Below, piece by piece: positions 28,972 through 37,355 of a stretch of 64,000 nucleotides of DNA (position 1 is its first letter; each line of letters starts with the position of its first letter). The notes beneath the pieces are model-generated. The model searched no databases. It was not told the origin of the DNA and saw only the letters and a program-made list of their open reading frames with translations. The position numbers and the translations under genes were made by a program. The stretch lies in assembly GCF_900169785.1 (NCBI RefSeq), contig NZ_FWER01000016.1:88165-152164 (forward strand). Reading direction: 5' to 3'. This DNA comes from Rhizobium sullae. Its GTDB lineage: Bacteria > Pseudomonadota > Alphaproteobacteria > Rhizobiales > Rhizobiaceae.

Positions 28972-30149
28972 GCGAGATCTCCTTGCATCGTTTGGAGCGA
29001 AATGAACGTTTTGAAATCCGGCACCACTTTCAGCATCTCGTCGTGCGTCTCGAAGCGCGCGTAGAGAATGGCGAGCTTGTCGAACGGCGCCGAATTCATC
29101 GGCTTGCCGGTGGTCTTGACCTGCGCGATGCGGACATCGGATGACGGAATGGAGTGCGAGAAGGAAAACGGCGTCGAGGGCGTGTCCGAGGTGATCGTGT
29201 GGCGCCCGAAGAACAGCGGCGGATCGAAACGTGGCGTGACCGAAAATTCCTCGCCAAGTAGCAGTGTTATGACGAGGTCGGCATAGTCGATGCCGAGAGA
29301 CTGATCGACGAGCGAGCCGAAAAGATCGCCCGGGCAGCGTCGCATGCATTCGATGACCCAGACATCGTGGCCGTTCGACAGGAACTGCGTGTGGAGCAGG
29401 CCGTCCTGCAGCCCGAGCAGCTTGACGACGCGCGCCATGATGGCCCGCGTCTTCGAACGGACAGTCTCGGCAAGGCGCGAGGGATGGTTGGATGAATCGA
29501 CCTGGTAGGGATAGACCGTGCAATATTCGTCGACGAAGACGTCGAAGACGATCTCCTGATCCTTGATGAAGGCGGAATGGCTGTGCAGGCTACCTTCGAT
29601 GAATTCCTCGATGACAATCTCCGCCGAGCGCGAGTTTCGCTGGGCATCGGCGACGGCGGCGGCAAGTTCCGTCGGGTCGAAAACCTTCGTGACACCGCGG
29701 CCGCTGAAGCTGTCGCTCGGCTTCACCAGCAGCGGATAACGCAGCGCCCGGGTTTCGATCGGGGCATCGCCCTGGAGGCGCACCGAGCGCGGGGCAGGGA
29801 TATCGTATTGCTCGGTAAAGCGGCGGAACGTCTGCTTCGTGTGAATGATGGTCGCGGTTTCCATCGAATCGAAGCGCGGGAAGCCGAGTTTTCCGGCAAC
29901 GAAAGTGGTCGACATGTAGGCGACATCATTGCCCGACGGCACGATGAAGTCGAAATCGCCTCTCTCAACGAGGGCGAGCAGCGTGTTCGGATCGCTGTAG
30001 TCGATGAAATGCGATTGATCCGCATGCGCATGGCAGGGCTCATCAGGCCGGTTTCCGCAAACGGAAATATGCAGGCCGCGCCGTTTCAAAGCGAAGAGAA
30101 GGGGAACTGCGCTGAAGTTACTGCCGACGAGCAATGCTTTCTTGGTCAT
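28968..30149 (-). CDS. ATP-grasp domain protein
   Basis: 393 residues from the ATG at 30149. A pre-ATP-grasp nucleotide-like lobe (KKALLVGSNFSAVPLLFALKR) is followed by the ATP-grasp core: LLVKPSDSFSGRGVTKV (phosphate loop region), EIVIEEFIEGS, and a metal-binding segment VWVIECMRRCPGD. Such enzymes ligate a carboxylate to an amine, thiol or other nucleophile with ATP. Beside a sugar aminotransferase, an attractive but unproven role is attaching an amino or hydroxy acid to an amino sugar. Coupled by ATGA overlap to the oxidoreductase. Confidence 0.8.
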   Translation of the reverse strand: MTKKALLVGSNFSAVPLLFALKRRGLHISVCGNRPDEPCHAHADQSHFIDYSDPNTLLALVERGDFDFIVPSGNDVAYMSTTFVAGKLGFPRFDSMETATIIHTKQTFRRFTEQYDIPAPRSVRLQGDAPIETRALRYPLLVKPSDSFSGRGVTKVFDPTELAAAVADAQRNSRSAEIVIEEFIEGSLHSHSAFIKDQEIVFDVFVDEYCTVYPYQVDSSNHPSRLAETVRSKTRAIMARVVKLLGLQDGLLHTQFLSNGHDVWVIECMRRCPGDLFGSLVDQSLGIDYADLVITLLLGEEFSVTPRFDPPLFFGRHTITSDTPSTPFSFSHSIPSSDVRIAQVKTTGKPMNSAPFDKLAILYARFETHDEMLKVVPDFKTFISLQTMQGDLA

Positions 30150-30479
30150 TCTCAAATCCATTCCACGTGCCCCTGACCGGTCGGGGCGTCGCGCATCAAA
30201 CTGCTGGAACCGCAAATGCCAGCTCTCCGCCGTCCGTTTTCGATACAAGGAAGACTCAACCGGACGCGGTACCCAGAGTCGTAGGACGCGGGCGTTACCC
30301 GAGGCTTGCCACTGGAAGCGTTTGGCCCCCCGAATCCATCCCGAAGTCACCGTGTTGCTTGTGGGAAGCAGACCGGTCGCCTTGTTAAGCTGATGGTCAT
30401 CTCATAGGCTTTTGGCGTGATTCCAACGTCCGCATCGGCTAGAGATGCAGACTGCAGCTGCGAAAAGAGACACCGCGCG
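30150..30479. other. Divergent intergenic region
   Basis: 330 bases between the leftward ATP-grasp gene and the rightward methyltransferase gene. No gene seen. It must hold both promoters. It contains, at 30290-30309, a 20-base element repeated with two mismatches at 34144-34163. Confidence 0.6.
30290..30309 (-). repeat. Intergenic 20-base element, copy 1
   Basis: Plus-strand text GGGCGTTACCCGAGGCTTGC. The second copy differs at positions 3 and 10. Both copies lie about 120-160 bases upstream of the start codon of a leftward glycan gene (ATP-grasp here) and in the same orientation to it, so a regulatory role is possible. Confidence 0.45.
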
Positions 30480-31313
30480 ATGAATGAAAAACTGCCTGAC
30501 TTGATCGAAGGCGAGCGTATCTTCTTCCAAAGGGTGTTCGAAAGGCAGTCCCGCGCGACAGTGGAGATACGGGAGCAATGGCGCGCGGAAACGATTCTGC
30601 AGCGGAGAAGGCGCGTGTCGTCGGAGATCTACGACCTGCTTGGCGGGGTTGTAAAATATGGCCCGTTGAAGGGGCTTTCGCTGGCGAAGAACAACTGGTG
30701 GGGTGGCGGCGACTTCGGCTCGATGCTGCTAGGCCTCTATGAAAAGGAAGTGCTGGATTTCCTATTTTCGGCGAGAGCCGACGGCTTCGAGAGCTTCGTT
30801 GATATCGGTGCCGCCGATGGATATTACGCGATCGGCATGCTTCGATCGGGCCGAGTGAAAAACGCCATCTGCTTCGAGCTGAGCGAAGAAGGGCAGCGCA
30901 CCATTGCATCGAATGCCGAGGCGAATTTCGTCTCCAACAGGATCGAAATATTCGGCGCCGCAGACAGGCTGTTTTACGAAAAGCTCAGCCACCTTGACCT
31001 GACGAAAGTAGTCGTCCTCGTTGACGCGGAGGGTGCGGAATTCGAAATCTTCGACGACGGCTCTTTGGCGGCTCTGAGAGAGGCGACGATCGTCATAGAG
31101 ATACACAACTGGGTCGAGGATTTCTGGGAGAAGTACACGCGGTTCCTCACTTCGGCTTCAGCTTTGTTCAATGTCGAATTCATTGCGCCTGCGGTCAGGG
31201 ACCTCACGCAGTTTCCGGAATTGAACGATTTTACCGACGACAACCGCTACCTCATTTGCTCCGAAGGGCGGCCGAACGTCATGCGCTTCATGGTCTTGAC
31301 GCCCAAGGCATAA
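30480..31313 (+). CDS. FkbM-like class I SAM-dependent methyltransferase
   Basis: 277 residues. After a basic, coiled-coil-prone N-terminal 60 residues comes a class I methyltransferase core: FVDIGAADGYYAIGML (SAM motif), AICFELSEEGQ, and VVLVDAEGAEFEIFDDG, which is the DxEGxE segment characteristic of FkbM-type enzymes. These usually methylate sugar hydroxyls. Start at 30480 chosen for the MNEKLPDLIEGE beginning. Stand-alone gene, convergent with the desaturase. Confidence 0.75.
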   Translation: MNEKLPDLIEGERIFFQRVFERQSRATVEIREQWRAETILQRRRRVSSEIYDLLGGVVKYGPLKGLSLAKNNWWGGGDFGSMLLGLYEKEVLDFLFSARADGFESFVDIGAADGYYAIGMLRSGRVKNAICFELSEEGQRTIASNAEANFVSNRIEIFGAADRLFYEKLSHLDLTKVVVLVDAEGAEFEIFDDGSLAALREATIVIEIHNWVEDFWEKYTRFLTSASALFNVEFIAPAVRDLTQFPELNDFTDDNRYLICSEGRPNVMRFMVLTPKA

Positions 31314-31327
31314 TCTCGTTGAGAGGA

Positions 31328-31347
31328 CTGGAGTATAAAATCTCCAG
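31328..31347. terminator. Small hairpin between convergent genes (weak)
   Basis: CTGGAG / CTCCAG around an 8-base A/T loop, between the FkbM-like gene and the desaturase. No T-run, so terminator function is tentative. Confidence 0.35.
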
Positions 31348-31351
31348 CCCG

Positions 31352-32341
31352 TCATTCCGTCACGGCGTCGACTTCCAGCCTTGCCGATGTTCCCACCGAG
31401 CTCCAAAAGTCGCGAGTGAATAGATAGCTGAATTCCTTTTCCTCACGCTCCGTTTTGAGCTTGGCGTTCAGGATATCGTGCAACTTGGGCAGATTGTAGT
31501 AAGGCACCGACGGCAGCAGGTGGTGCTCGGCGTGGTAGTTCATGTTGGCATAGAAGAATGCAACCGGTGCCGGCAGATTGACCGTTCTTGAAAAGAGAAG
31601 CGCGCTTTCGTCCTTGTGGTCCTCAAGACCAACGTGCTGCGCAAGCGCCAGGACGCGATTGGGGAGTTGTCCGACGAACGGCGTAATGAAAAGCATGAGC
31701 GTCAGAGCGGGTGAGCGGGTCATGAGGAGAAACAGGCCAAGCCAGACGACGTTGAGCAAAACCATATAGACTGCGTCGGTTTGGGCGCCGCCCCGTTCGG
31801 CGGGCATTGCCTTCAACCGGATGCCCCTGCCAAAATAGGCCTCGTAGCCCAAGGCATTGCAGAGCGCATAGACAATTCGTCTGCAAAGGCTCTGATAATC
31901 AAGCAGGATCAGACGTGCTGCGCCCAATAAATCGAGCGGAAAATCGCGATAGATTTCGCTGTCATCCTCATGGAAAGTGGAAGTGTGGTGGAACTGATGG
32001 CTCTTTTCGAAGTAGCTCGGATTGTTCCAGGTCACATAGGAAAACAGCTTGAAGAACAGAGTGTTCAGCCATTTCCTGCTGAAGACCTTCTTGTGAAACA
32101 GCTCATGGCCGATGCCGGCATAGCCGGCGAACTGCCACAGGACGGCGTTCAGATAAAAGGCTGCGAAAGCAAGCGCCGGATAGCCACCTTCCCATGCGCG
32201 GACCATCGCGAAGAGCAGTCCCGCGTGGATGCCGAGCCTGAGCACGAGATGGGTATAGGCGATCCGGTCGTCCGACGCCGTGAGCTCCCGGAACTCGTCC
32301 TTTGTCAGCAGACTGCCGATTTTGATCTCGGTCACACTCAT
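31352..32341 (-). CDS. Membrane fatty acid desaturase
   Basis: 329 residues, integral membrane di-iron enzyme. All three histidine boxes are present: HELFH (79-83), HQFHH (115-119) and HAEHH (270-274), with hydrophobic pairs of helices at about 35-75 and 190-230. It would introduce a double bond or hydroxyl into an acyl chain. Its start is 2 bases after the stop of the methyltransferase at 32344, so it belongs to the GT2-methyltransferase-desaturase operon, which is unusual for a glycan locus. Confidence 0.87.
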   Translation of the reverse strand: MSVTEIKIGSLLTKDEFRELTASDDRIAYTHLVLRLGIHAGLLFAMVRAWEGGYPALAFAAFYLNAVLWQFAGYAGIGHELFHKKVFSRKWLNTLFFKLFSYVTWNNPSYFEKSHQFHHTSTFHEDDSEIYRDFPLDLLGAARLILLDYQSLCRRIVYALCNALGYEAYFGRGIRLKAMPAERGGAQTDAVYMVLLNVVWLGLFLLMTRSPALTLMLFITPFVGQLPNRVLALAQHVGLEDHKDESALLFSRTVNLPAPVAFFYANMNYHAEHHLLPSVPYYNLPKLHDILNAKLKTEREEKEFSYLFTRDFWSSVGTSARLEVDAVTE

Positions 32342-32343
32342 GA

Positions 32344-33105
32344 TCAGAGCTCGAAATTGACCAGCGCAAAAGCCACAAGGCTGTCTGCTACATGGAAGAC
32401 TGCCTGTGATTTTGAGAATTCCGCCAGGTATTCGGTGACGTCGCCGTGGATCTTGGAACTGTAGTCATGCCAGACGATGACGCCACTCTTGACAATGCCG
32501 AATGCATTTTCCGTGTCTGCCCGCACGATCTGGTGCTCATGGCCGCCATCGATGAAGATCATCTCGGCTGACTGGAAGGCTTCCTTGAAATTGATCTTCG
32601 TTGAGTCTTCCTTGACAAGCGTCAGGCGTTTTCTTTGCGCCTCGGTGATCGATGCAAGGTAGATTTCCCCGTCGATCTCCTGGCGCTTGCGGAGATAATC
32701 GTCATTCTGCTCGGCAGACGACAAGGCGCTGCGTTCATCTGTCTCGGCGAGATGCGCCGTCAGGCCTTTGGGCAGATCGATGGACACCACGTCGCAGCCT
32801 TCCGGCGTATTTTCGATGAACAGCCGGGTTGTGAACCCCTTATAGGTGCCAATTTCGATGATCTTCCGGGGATTCACGATCTTGGCGAGCAGCACCAGGA
32901 CAACCTGGTCGACAAGCGTGATGCTGCCGATTTCGATCGGGGGCAAATTGGCGGTGTATTCCGTCGCGACCTTCAATTCGTTGCCGCGTTCCAGCAGCGC
33001 ACGCAGCTTCAGCTCGTGAATGCCTGATTTCGCCGCAACCGCCGATCTCAGTGCCGCAGCGCTATCAATAACCTTCTGCATCCCTGATCCTGTGATTCCG
33101 TCCAT
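32344..33105 (-). CDS. Class I SAM-dependent methyltransferase (Methyltransf_24/cephalosporin-hydroxylase-like)
   Basis: 253 residues. SAM motif IIEIGTYKGFTTRLFIE, acidic end of strand 2 VVSIDLP, and MIFIDGGHEHQIVRADTE followed by VIVWHDY. The IDGGH...HDY pattern is typical of sugar-modifying methyltransferases of the Methyltransf_24 group, where aspartate and histidine bind a metal. Middle gene of a three-gene leftward operon with the GT2 enzyme and the desaturase. Confidence 0.75.
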   Translation of the reverse strand: MDGITGSGMQKVIDSAAALRSAVAAKSGIHELKLRALLERGNELKVATEYTANLPPIEIGSITLVDQVVLVLLAKIVNPRKIIEIGTYKGFTTRLFIENTPEGCDVVSIDLPKGLTAHLAETDERSALSSAEQNDDYLRKRQEIDGEIYLASITEAQRKRLTLVKEDSTKINFKEAFQSAEMIFIDGGHEHQIVRADTENAFGIVKSGVIVWHDYSSKIHGDVTEYLAEFSKSQAVFHVADSLVAFALVNFEL

Positions 33106-33148
33106 TGTCGTTCTGTCCTTTGCGATGTCGGTTGCGCCTACCTGGGAC

Positions 33149-34021
33149 TCAGAGAAACGTGCTGATGCGGGCGATCCGTTCGTCTAGTTCCGGGAACGAT
33201 TCTCTCCAGTAGGAGTAGTGATTAATGAGGTTGCGATAGGCGATTGGCAGGTCGGGGGGCTGCAGGAAGCCGTTCGCGATCGCAAGCTCGAGCACTTCCT
33301 CGTAATAGATGATGGAATAGATGAAATAGCGGTTGGTCGCCGGATTGGATTGCGAATTGGAGTGCTGGCGGAAGTAGGAGAGGGGCATGGGATGACCAAC
33401 GATCGCTCCCTTAAGGGAGAGCCCAACCCAGGACGAAAGATCGAGCGGCCCCGAAATGATGCCGTCGACGACCTTGAATAGACTGAAACGGCCGGCTTCA
33501 TCGAAGCAATCGGCTGTTCTCAACAGCACCGACGAGAACTCGCCAAGCAGATTATGATGTTTGACGGCTGTGATGCGTATGAAATCTCGGCCCTCGATCA
33601 CCTTGAGGGAACTTTCGACCATCAACCCGTTGCCCAGATTCGTCACCTGGTTTTTCTCGTCGATGAAATAGCGCGGCGAGAAGGCGAGTCTCGTTCCTCT
33701 GTCCCGCGTCGCCTCGAGCGCCTGGAGCAGGTATTGGATGCAGAAAGGATTAAGGACATCGTCGTCGAAGAGATATTTGATGTACTCGCCGTTGGCGAGC
33801 CCAGCGAGCCGTATGACGTTTTTGTATTCGGCAGGATTCGGATTGCGGCTGTAGTGGACAACGCCCGAGTATCTCTCGCAGATTTTCTCGATTGCATCTG
33901 TTGGGCAATCGTCCGACACGATGATTTCCGTATCAGCGAAGCTTTGTGCGATGGCGCTCTTCAAGGCGAGTTCAAAGAAATCAGGCTTGTAGGCCGGGAT
34001 GCAGATCGACACGCGCGGCAA
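33149..34021 (-). CDS. Family 2 glycosyltransferase
   Basis: 290 residues, GT-A fold. The N-terminal strand RVSICIPAYKPD and EIIVSDDCPTD bind the nucleotide, and the metal-binding acidic motif is LFDDDVL (85-90). No transmembrane segment is evident. The start is a TTG at 34021 preceded by AAGGGGAG at 6-base spacing. The open frame further upstream lacks family character. First gene of the leftward operon with the methyltransferase and desaturase. Sugar donor unknown. Confidence 0.8.
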   Translation of the reverse strand: MPRVSICIPAYKPDFFELALKSAIAQSFADTEIIVSDDCPTDAIEKICERYSGVVHYSRNPNPAEYKNVIRLAGLANGEYIKYLFDDDVLNPFCIQYLLQALEATRDRGTRLAFSPRYFIDEKNQVTNLGNGLMVESSLKVIEGRDFIRITAVKHHNLLGEFSSVLLRTADCFDEAGRFSLFKVVDGIISGPLDLSSWVGLSLKGAIVGHPMPLSYFRQHSNSQSNPATNRYFIYSIIYYEEVLELAIANGFLQPPDLPIAYRNLINHYSYWRESFPELDERIARISTFL

Positions 34022-34143
34022 ATGTTTCTCCCCTTCAGACGCCTCTCTCAAGCCATTTGACGCGTGGCACGCTTCCAACAGCGAGGACGGTGGCCGGCGC
34101 TCCGAAGGACCGAAGCAGACCGCTTGCAAGGCTCATAAAGCCC

Positions 34144-34163
34144 GGACGTTACGCGAGGCTTGC
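34144..34163 (-). repeat. Intergenic 20-base element, copy 2
   Basis: Plus-strand text GGACGTTACGCGAGGCTTGC, 18 of 20 identical to 30290-30309, about 120 bases upstream of the GT2 start codon. Confidence 0.45.
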
Positions 34164-34242
34164 GGGCAAGGAAAAGAAGCACAGACGCCAGAGAGGACCG
34201 CGCGGCGGGTCTAGCAAAATGCCCTGAATTCTAAAGGGAAAA

Positions 34243-34317
34243 TGGCACGCCCTAGGGGAGTCGAACCCCTCTTCCCAGAATGAAAATCTGGTGTCCTAAC
34301 CGATAGACGAAGGGCGC
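34243..34317 (-). tRNA. tRNA-Glu (anticodon TTC), copy at island left edge
   Basis: 75 bases with encoded CCA. Acceptor arms GCGCCCT and AGGGCGT pair, with anticodon stem CCAGA/TCTGG and loop TTTTCAT. Identical, with 29 bases of upstream flank, to the copy at 45178-45252. Confidence 0.95.
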
Positions 34318-34346
34318 TTCCTTCGTGGTGGCGCCCTTATAGTCAG
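34243..34346 (-). repeat. 104-bp perfect direct repeat, left copy
   Basis: Covers tRNA-Glu(TTC) and 29 bases on its 5' side. It is identical base for base to 45178-45281 and in the same orientation. The two copies bracket about 10.9 kb of more AT-rich glycan genes. Confidence 0.92.
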
Positions 34347-34824
34347 CACCATTGTGCACCGCAAGCGGCAAAATGCGAAAATGCAGATTTTTTCGAGGCT
34401 TGTGGAGAAGGCGGAAATTGGAGCCTGTGCTGGAGAAAGCGTGACTAGTATGGGGGATGAAACTCATAACGGTGGCGTTCGCTTTCCGCTAAAGAAAGAA
34501 ACGGCTGATAATCCCGCCCTTCATACAATTCTGAGCAGATATAAATCCGAATGCATTGGCTTGTGACACTTTGCAATGCTTGCGAAAATTTGGATTGGCA
34601 TCGAGACCAGGAGGTACCCAAGTGATCAGCTGTCACCTGCGACTTCACCAATGCGCCGGTTGTTCCAGTGATCCCCACGTCAATAATGTAGTGATCGCGG
34701 CCATTACCACCACGCTGGAAGAGGTACTTGTTTACGGAACCCCTGCACCTTGAGGTATAGCTTTACAGCCGCGCGATCTTTGAGATAACACGCTCTCGTT
34801 GTTTTTGCACTTGAGGGGGATCTT
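34347..34824. other. 478-base region without an intact gene
   Basis: Between tRNA-Glu and the DUF268 gene. Only short frames are present. On the minus strand around 34600-34735 a stretch reads protein-like without a usable start (YLFQRGGNGRDHYIIDVG, then TGTTGALV), possibly a leftover of a larger gene. The last 60 bases should hold the DUF268 promoter and its GAGGGGGAT ribosome-binding site. Confidence 0.45.
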
Positions 34825-35592
34825 ATGGGAGTGCGACGGGCGATTAAAACCGCTCTAAGTTTGGCGGGCGTCAATTATCGGTCATGGGGTAACTATCGTC
34901 ATCTGCCGAGATATCTGCGTCATCGGTCAGAATGGCTTACCCAGGGCGGTGTCATATCCAAATCCGCAATGGTGCTCGGCAACTACACGTCCACCGCTGG
35001 AAAGGCGAGCGGGCATTACTTCCATCAGGACCTTTTGGTGGCGTCGTTCGTGAACGAGAGGAAGCCGGAACGGCACATTGACGTAGGATCCCGCATCGAT
35101 GGGTTCGTGGCGCATGTCGCGTCGTTCCGCGAGATCGAGGTATTCGACTTCCAGCCACTGCCGCTCAAAGCGCACCCGAACATTGTCTTTACGCAAGCCG
35201 ACCTGATGAACGATGCCGGGACAGAAATCACCGACTCGCTATCATGCCTGCACGCACTGGAACACTTCGGCCTTGGCCGATACAACGATCCGATCGATGT
35301 GAACGGTCATATCAAGGGCGTTGCCAATCTTGTTCGGATGGTGAAGCCCGGTGGCGTATTTTATCTCGGTGTTCCGATTTCGGATCGGGATGAGGTTCGT
35401 TTCAATAGCGAACGCGCTTTCCACCCCGAAAGCGTTGTGAACTTCGAACCAATCAAGTCTCACATGACGCTGCAGCGCTTCGATTATGTCGATGATGCCG
35501 ACGGCGGCCTGGTCGTCAACGCCGATATCAAGTCTACCGTTGCAAAGCGCATCAAAGGCTGCGGCATCTATACCTTCATAAAGACGGCCTAG
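34825..35592 (+). CDS. DUF268 domain protein (methyltransferase-like)
   Basis: 255 residues. HIDVGSRIDGFVAHVASF (about 89-106), FDFQPLP, then SCLHALEHFGLGRYNDP and MVKPGGVFYLGVPI are the hallmarks of DUF268, which resembles class I methyltransferases (GxR in place of GxGxG, HALEHFG at the motif after the acidic loop). Members are common in polysaccharide clusters and the activity is not established. It is the only rightward gene in the island and converges on an FkbM gene. Confidence 0.8.
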   Translation: MGVRRAIKTALSLAGVNYRSWGNYRHLPRYLRHRSEWLTQGGVISKSAMVLGNYTSTAGKASGHYFHQDLLVASFVNERKPERHIDVGSRIDGFVAHVASFREIEVFDFQPLPLKAHPNIVFTQADLMNDAGTEITDSLSCLHALEHFGLGRYNDPIDVNGHIKGVANLVRMVKPGGVFYLGVPISDRDEVRFNSERAFHPESVVNFEPIKSHMTLQRFDYVDDADGGLVVNADIKSTVAKRIKGCGIYTFIKTA

Positions 35593-35626
35593 TGATGTTA
35601 GGGGTTCCTAAACGGATGAGATCAAT

Positions 35627-36439
35627 TTAGGGCACTTGCTTCCACCAAATGTCCGGGAGAATGACGTCCTCCTTGGACGGTACGTTCTTCCTGTCGAGTT
35701 CATGCGGGAATAGAAGGACGTCGCCATCGCGGACGGGCTTCACCCTATCTTTTCGCAAGAACGTGACTTCCATGACGGGAGGAACGCTAATTCCGAAGCG
35801 TTGCACAGCCGTCTTGCAGTTGTTGGGATGAATATGGGCAACGACGAACTCGCCGGCCAGTTTTTCAAATATTGCCTTGAGAAATTTGAGAGATTTGGCC
35901 TGAAACATCATGTCCATTCCATGAAACTCCACGACCATAATCCGGAACCTTCGCAGTGTTTCAATCGATGAATCGATAAACACATCGTACTCCGAGCCTT
36001 CGATATCCATTTGAAGAATCAGATCGCCGGCATCTCCAGCCGGGATCTTCTTTTCCATCCAAGTGGACAGCTTCATAAACTCAGCTTGGTCTCTGCAGCC
36101 TAGAAATTTCTTTTCAAAGTCAAAGAAAGAGTTGTCGGCCGGCGGAGCGTCCACGCTCGCATCCGCGAGAAACGAGTAAATCCCAAAATCTGAGGCCAGC
36201 TGTTCTTCGAAATCGGCTACTTCCGATACGCCGGGCGAAAAACAATATTTTATGCCCGCAAGATCGTTTGGCACGAGATATCCCCCATCGCCAAAACCTC
36301 CGATCCGAACGAAATCCAATCCGGTGAGGGCAGGGCGGAGCAGCCGCAATGTGGCTGCGATCTCTTCCTGAGAAGAACAATCTGTTACAACTCGATCGCT
36401 CTTCAAAAGAGCGTTTACGATACCTGATCGAATGCCCAT
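35627..36439 (-). CDS. FkbM-family methyltransferase
   Basis: 270 residues from the ATG at 36439 with GAGGAAC upstream. Motifs: FVRIGGFGDGGYLVPND near 42-58 instead of a classic SAM loop, CFSPGVSEVADFE, and LQMDIEGSEYDVFIDSS, the DIEGxE of FkbM proteins. MVVEFHGMD follows. Its SAM loop is divergent, so activity is less certain than for the FkbM gene at 37356. Last of a leftward set in the island, with a 160-base gap to the sulfotransferase. Confidence 0.72.
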   Translation of the reverse strand: MGIRSGIVNALLKSDRVVTDCSSQEEIAATLRLLRPALTGLDFVRIGGFGDGGYLVPNDLAGIKYCFSPGVSEVADFEEQLASDFGIYSFLADASVDAPPADNSFFDFEKKFLGCRDQAEFMKLSTWMEKKIPAGDAGDLILQMDIEGSEYDVFIDSSIETLRRFRIMVVEFHGMDMMFQAKSLKFLKAIFEKLAGEFVVAHIHPNNCKTAVQRFGISVPPVMEVTFLRKDRVKPVRDGDVLLFPHELDRKNVPSKEDVILPDIWWKQVP

Positions 36440-36599
36440 TATGTTCCTCAGTCTTGGCCGGCTCCAGTCGAGCAGGGGCCAAAGCAAACAGGGGGTTAGT
36501 GACGTCTTGATTTGCGGGTTCCGTCGCCTGCGGCGACATAGAGCAAAAACAGAAAAGACGCTACGGGTGTCTTACGCCAATGACGGTATCAGGGGGCAA

Positions 36600-37319
36600 C
36601 TACTCAAAACGATAGCCGAAGAGGGTAAGATCGCGTGAATGGCGGCGCGCTATTCGTTCGGCATCTTCCGTAGTGTAGGCTTTTCGATAATCATCGGTCT
36701 GGCGCGAGGCGTTGACGCGCTTCCCCGTTGGAATGTTTATGTATAAGCCGTACTTCCGTTTAAGTGCCGACAATTCATCCTGCAACGCCTCCTGACGGAG
36801 AATTTCATTGACCGCAACATCTCCGTTTTCGTCAATGATCCAATCGCTGACTTGCCGCCGTGCGTAGTCGTTCGGAGATCTTGGCTGCTGCTGGTCTTCT
36901 AACCACTTGGTATATTCTGAAAATGTAAGGTTCCTGATCTGCTCGTGCTCCAGTCGCATCCCCGACTTCGTTCCATTCGTGTCCTTTGATACGTAGTTGT
37001 ACCAGGATAGGTGCCAGTCCCATGGGTTGCGGATCACCGTGAAAATGACAAAGTCCGAGAGATGCACGCCTCTTTTGCCGAAGATTTCCCGATATTCCAG
37101 GTAAGTTTTATGCCCCTTTGCTTCTGGCCATCGTAAGGTCGGGCAACGCGTTAGCCGCTGAGCAAATGCCTGGCCGACAAAGCTTCCTCCACACTTGGGA
37201 GTGTGAACAAAGATCATTGGCAATCCCGCGTTTGAGACGAGGCTTTCAAAAATGTTCCGTGGTACTTTCATCAATTGGTTCTTAGGTTCTGGCCGCTTTT
37301 GGGAATGCACTTCGCTCAC
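36600..37319 (-). CDS. Sulfotransferase family protein
   Basis: 239 residues. The PAPS 5'-phosphosulfate loop is seen as FVHTPKCGGSFVGQAF (about 38-53), and the 3'-phosphate segment is FTVIRNPWDWHLSWYNYV (about 95-112). The pattern matches carbohydrate (Sulfotransfer_2-type) enzymes. The open frame begins with GTG at 37319. An ATG at 37271 (MKVPRNIFESLV) is an equally good start. Inside a fucose-glycan cassette it is probably a glycan sulfotransferase, but no PAPS synthesis genes are in the window. Base composition is more AT-rich than the flanks. Confidence 0.75.
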   Translation of the reverse strand: MSEVHSQKRPEPKNQLMKVPRNIFESLVSNAGLPMIFVHTPKCGGSFVGQAFAQRLTRCPTLRWPEAKGHKTYLEYREIFGKRGVHLSDFVIFTVIRNPWDWHLSWYNYVSKDTNGTKSGMRLEHEQIRNLTFSEYTKWLEDQQQPRSPNDYARRQVSDWIIDENGDVAVNEILRQEALQDELSALKRKYGLYINIPTGKRVNASRQTDDYRKAYTTEDAERIARRHSRDLTLFGYRFE

Positions 37320-37355
37320 GGGCTTGAGGACGCTTTTTGTTGGTGGTGATTTGGA

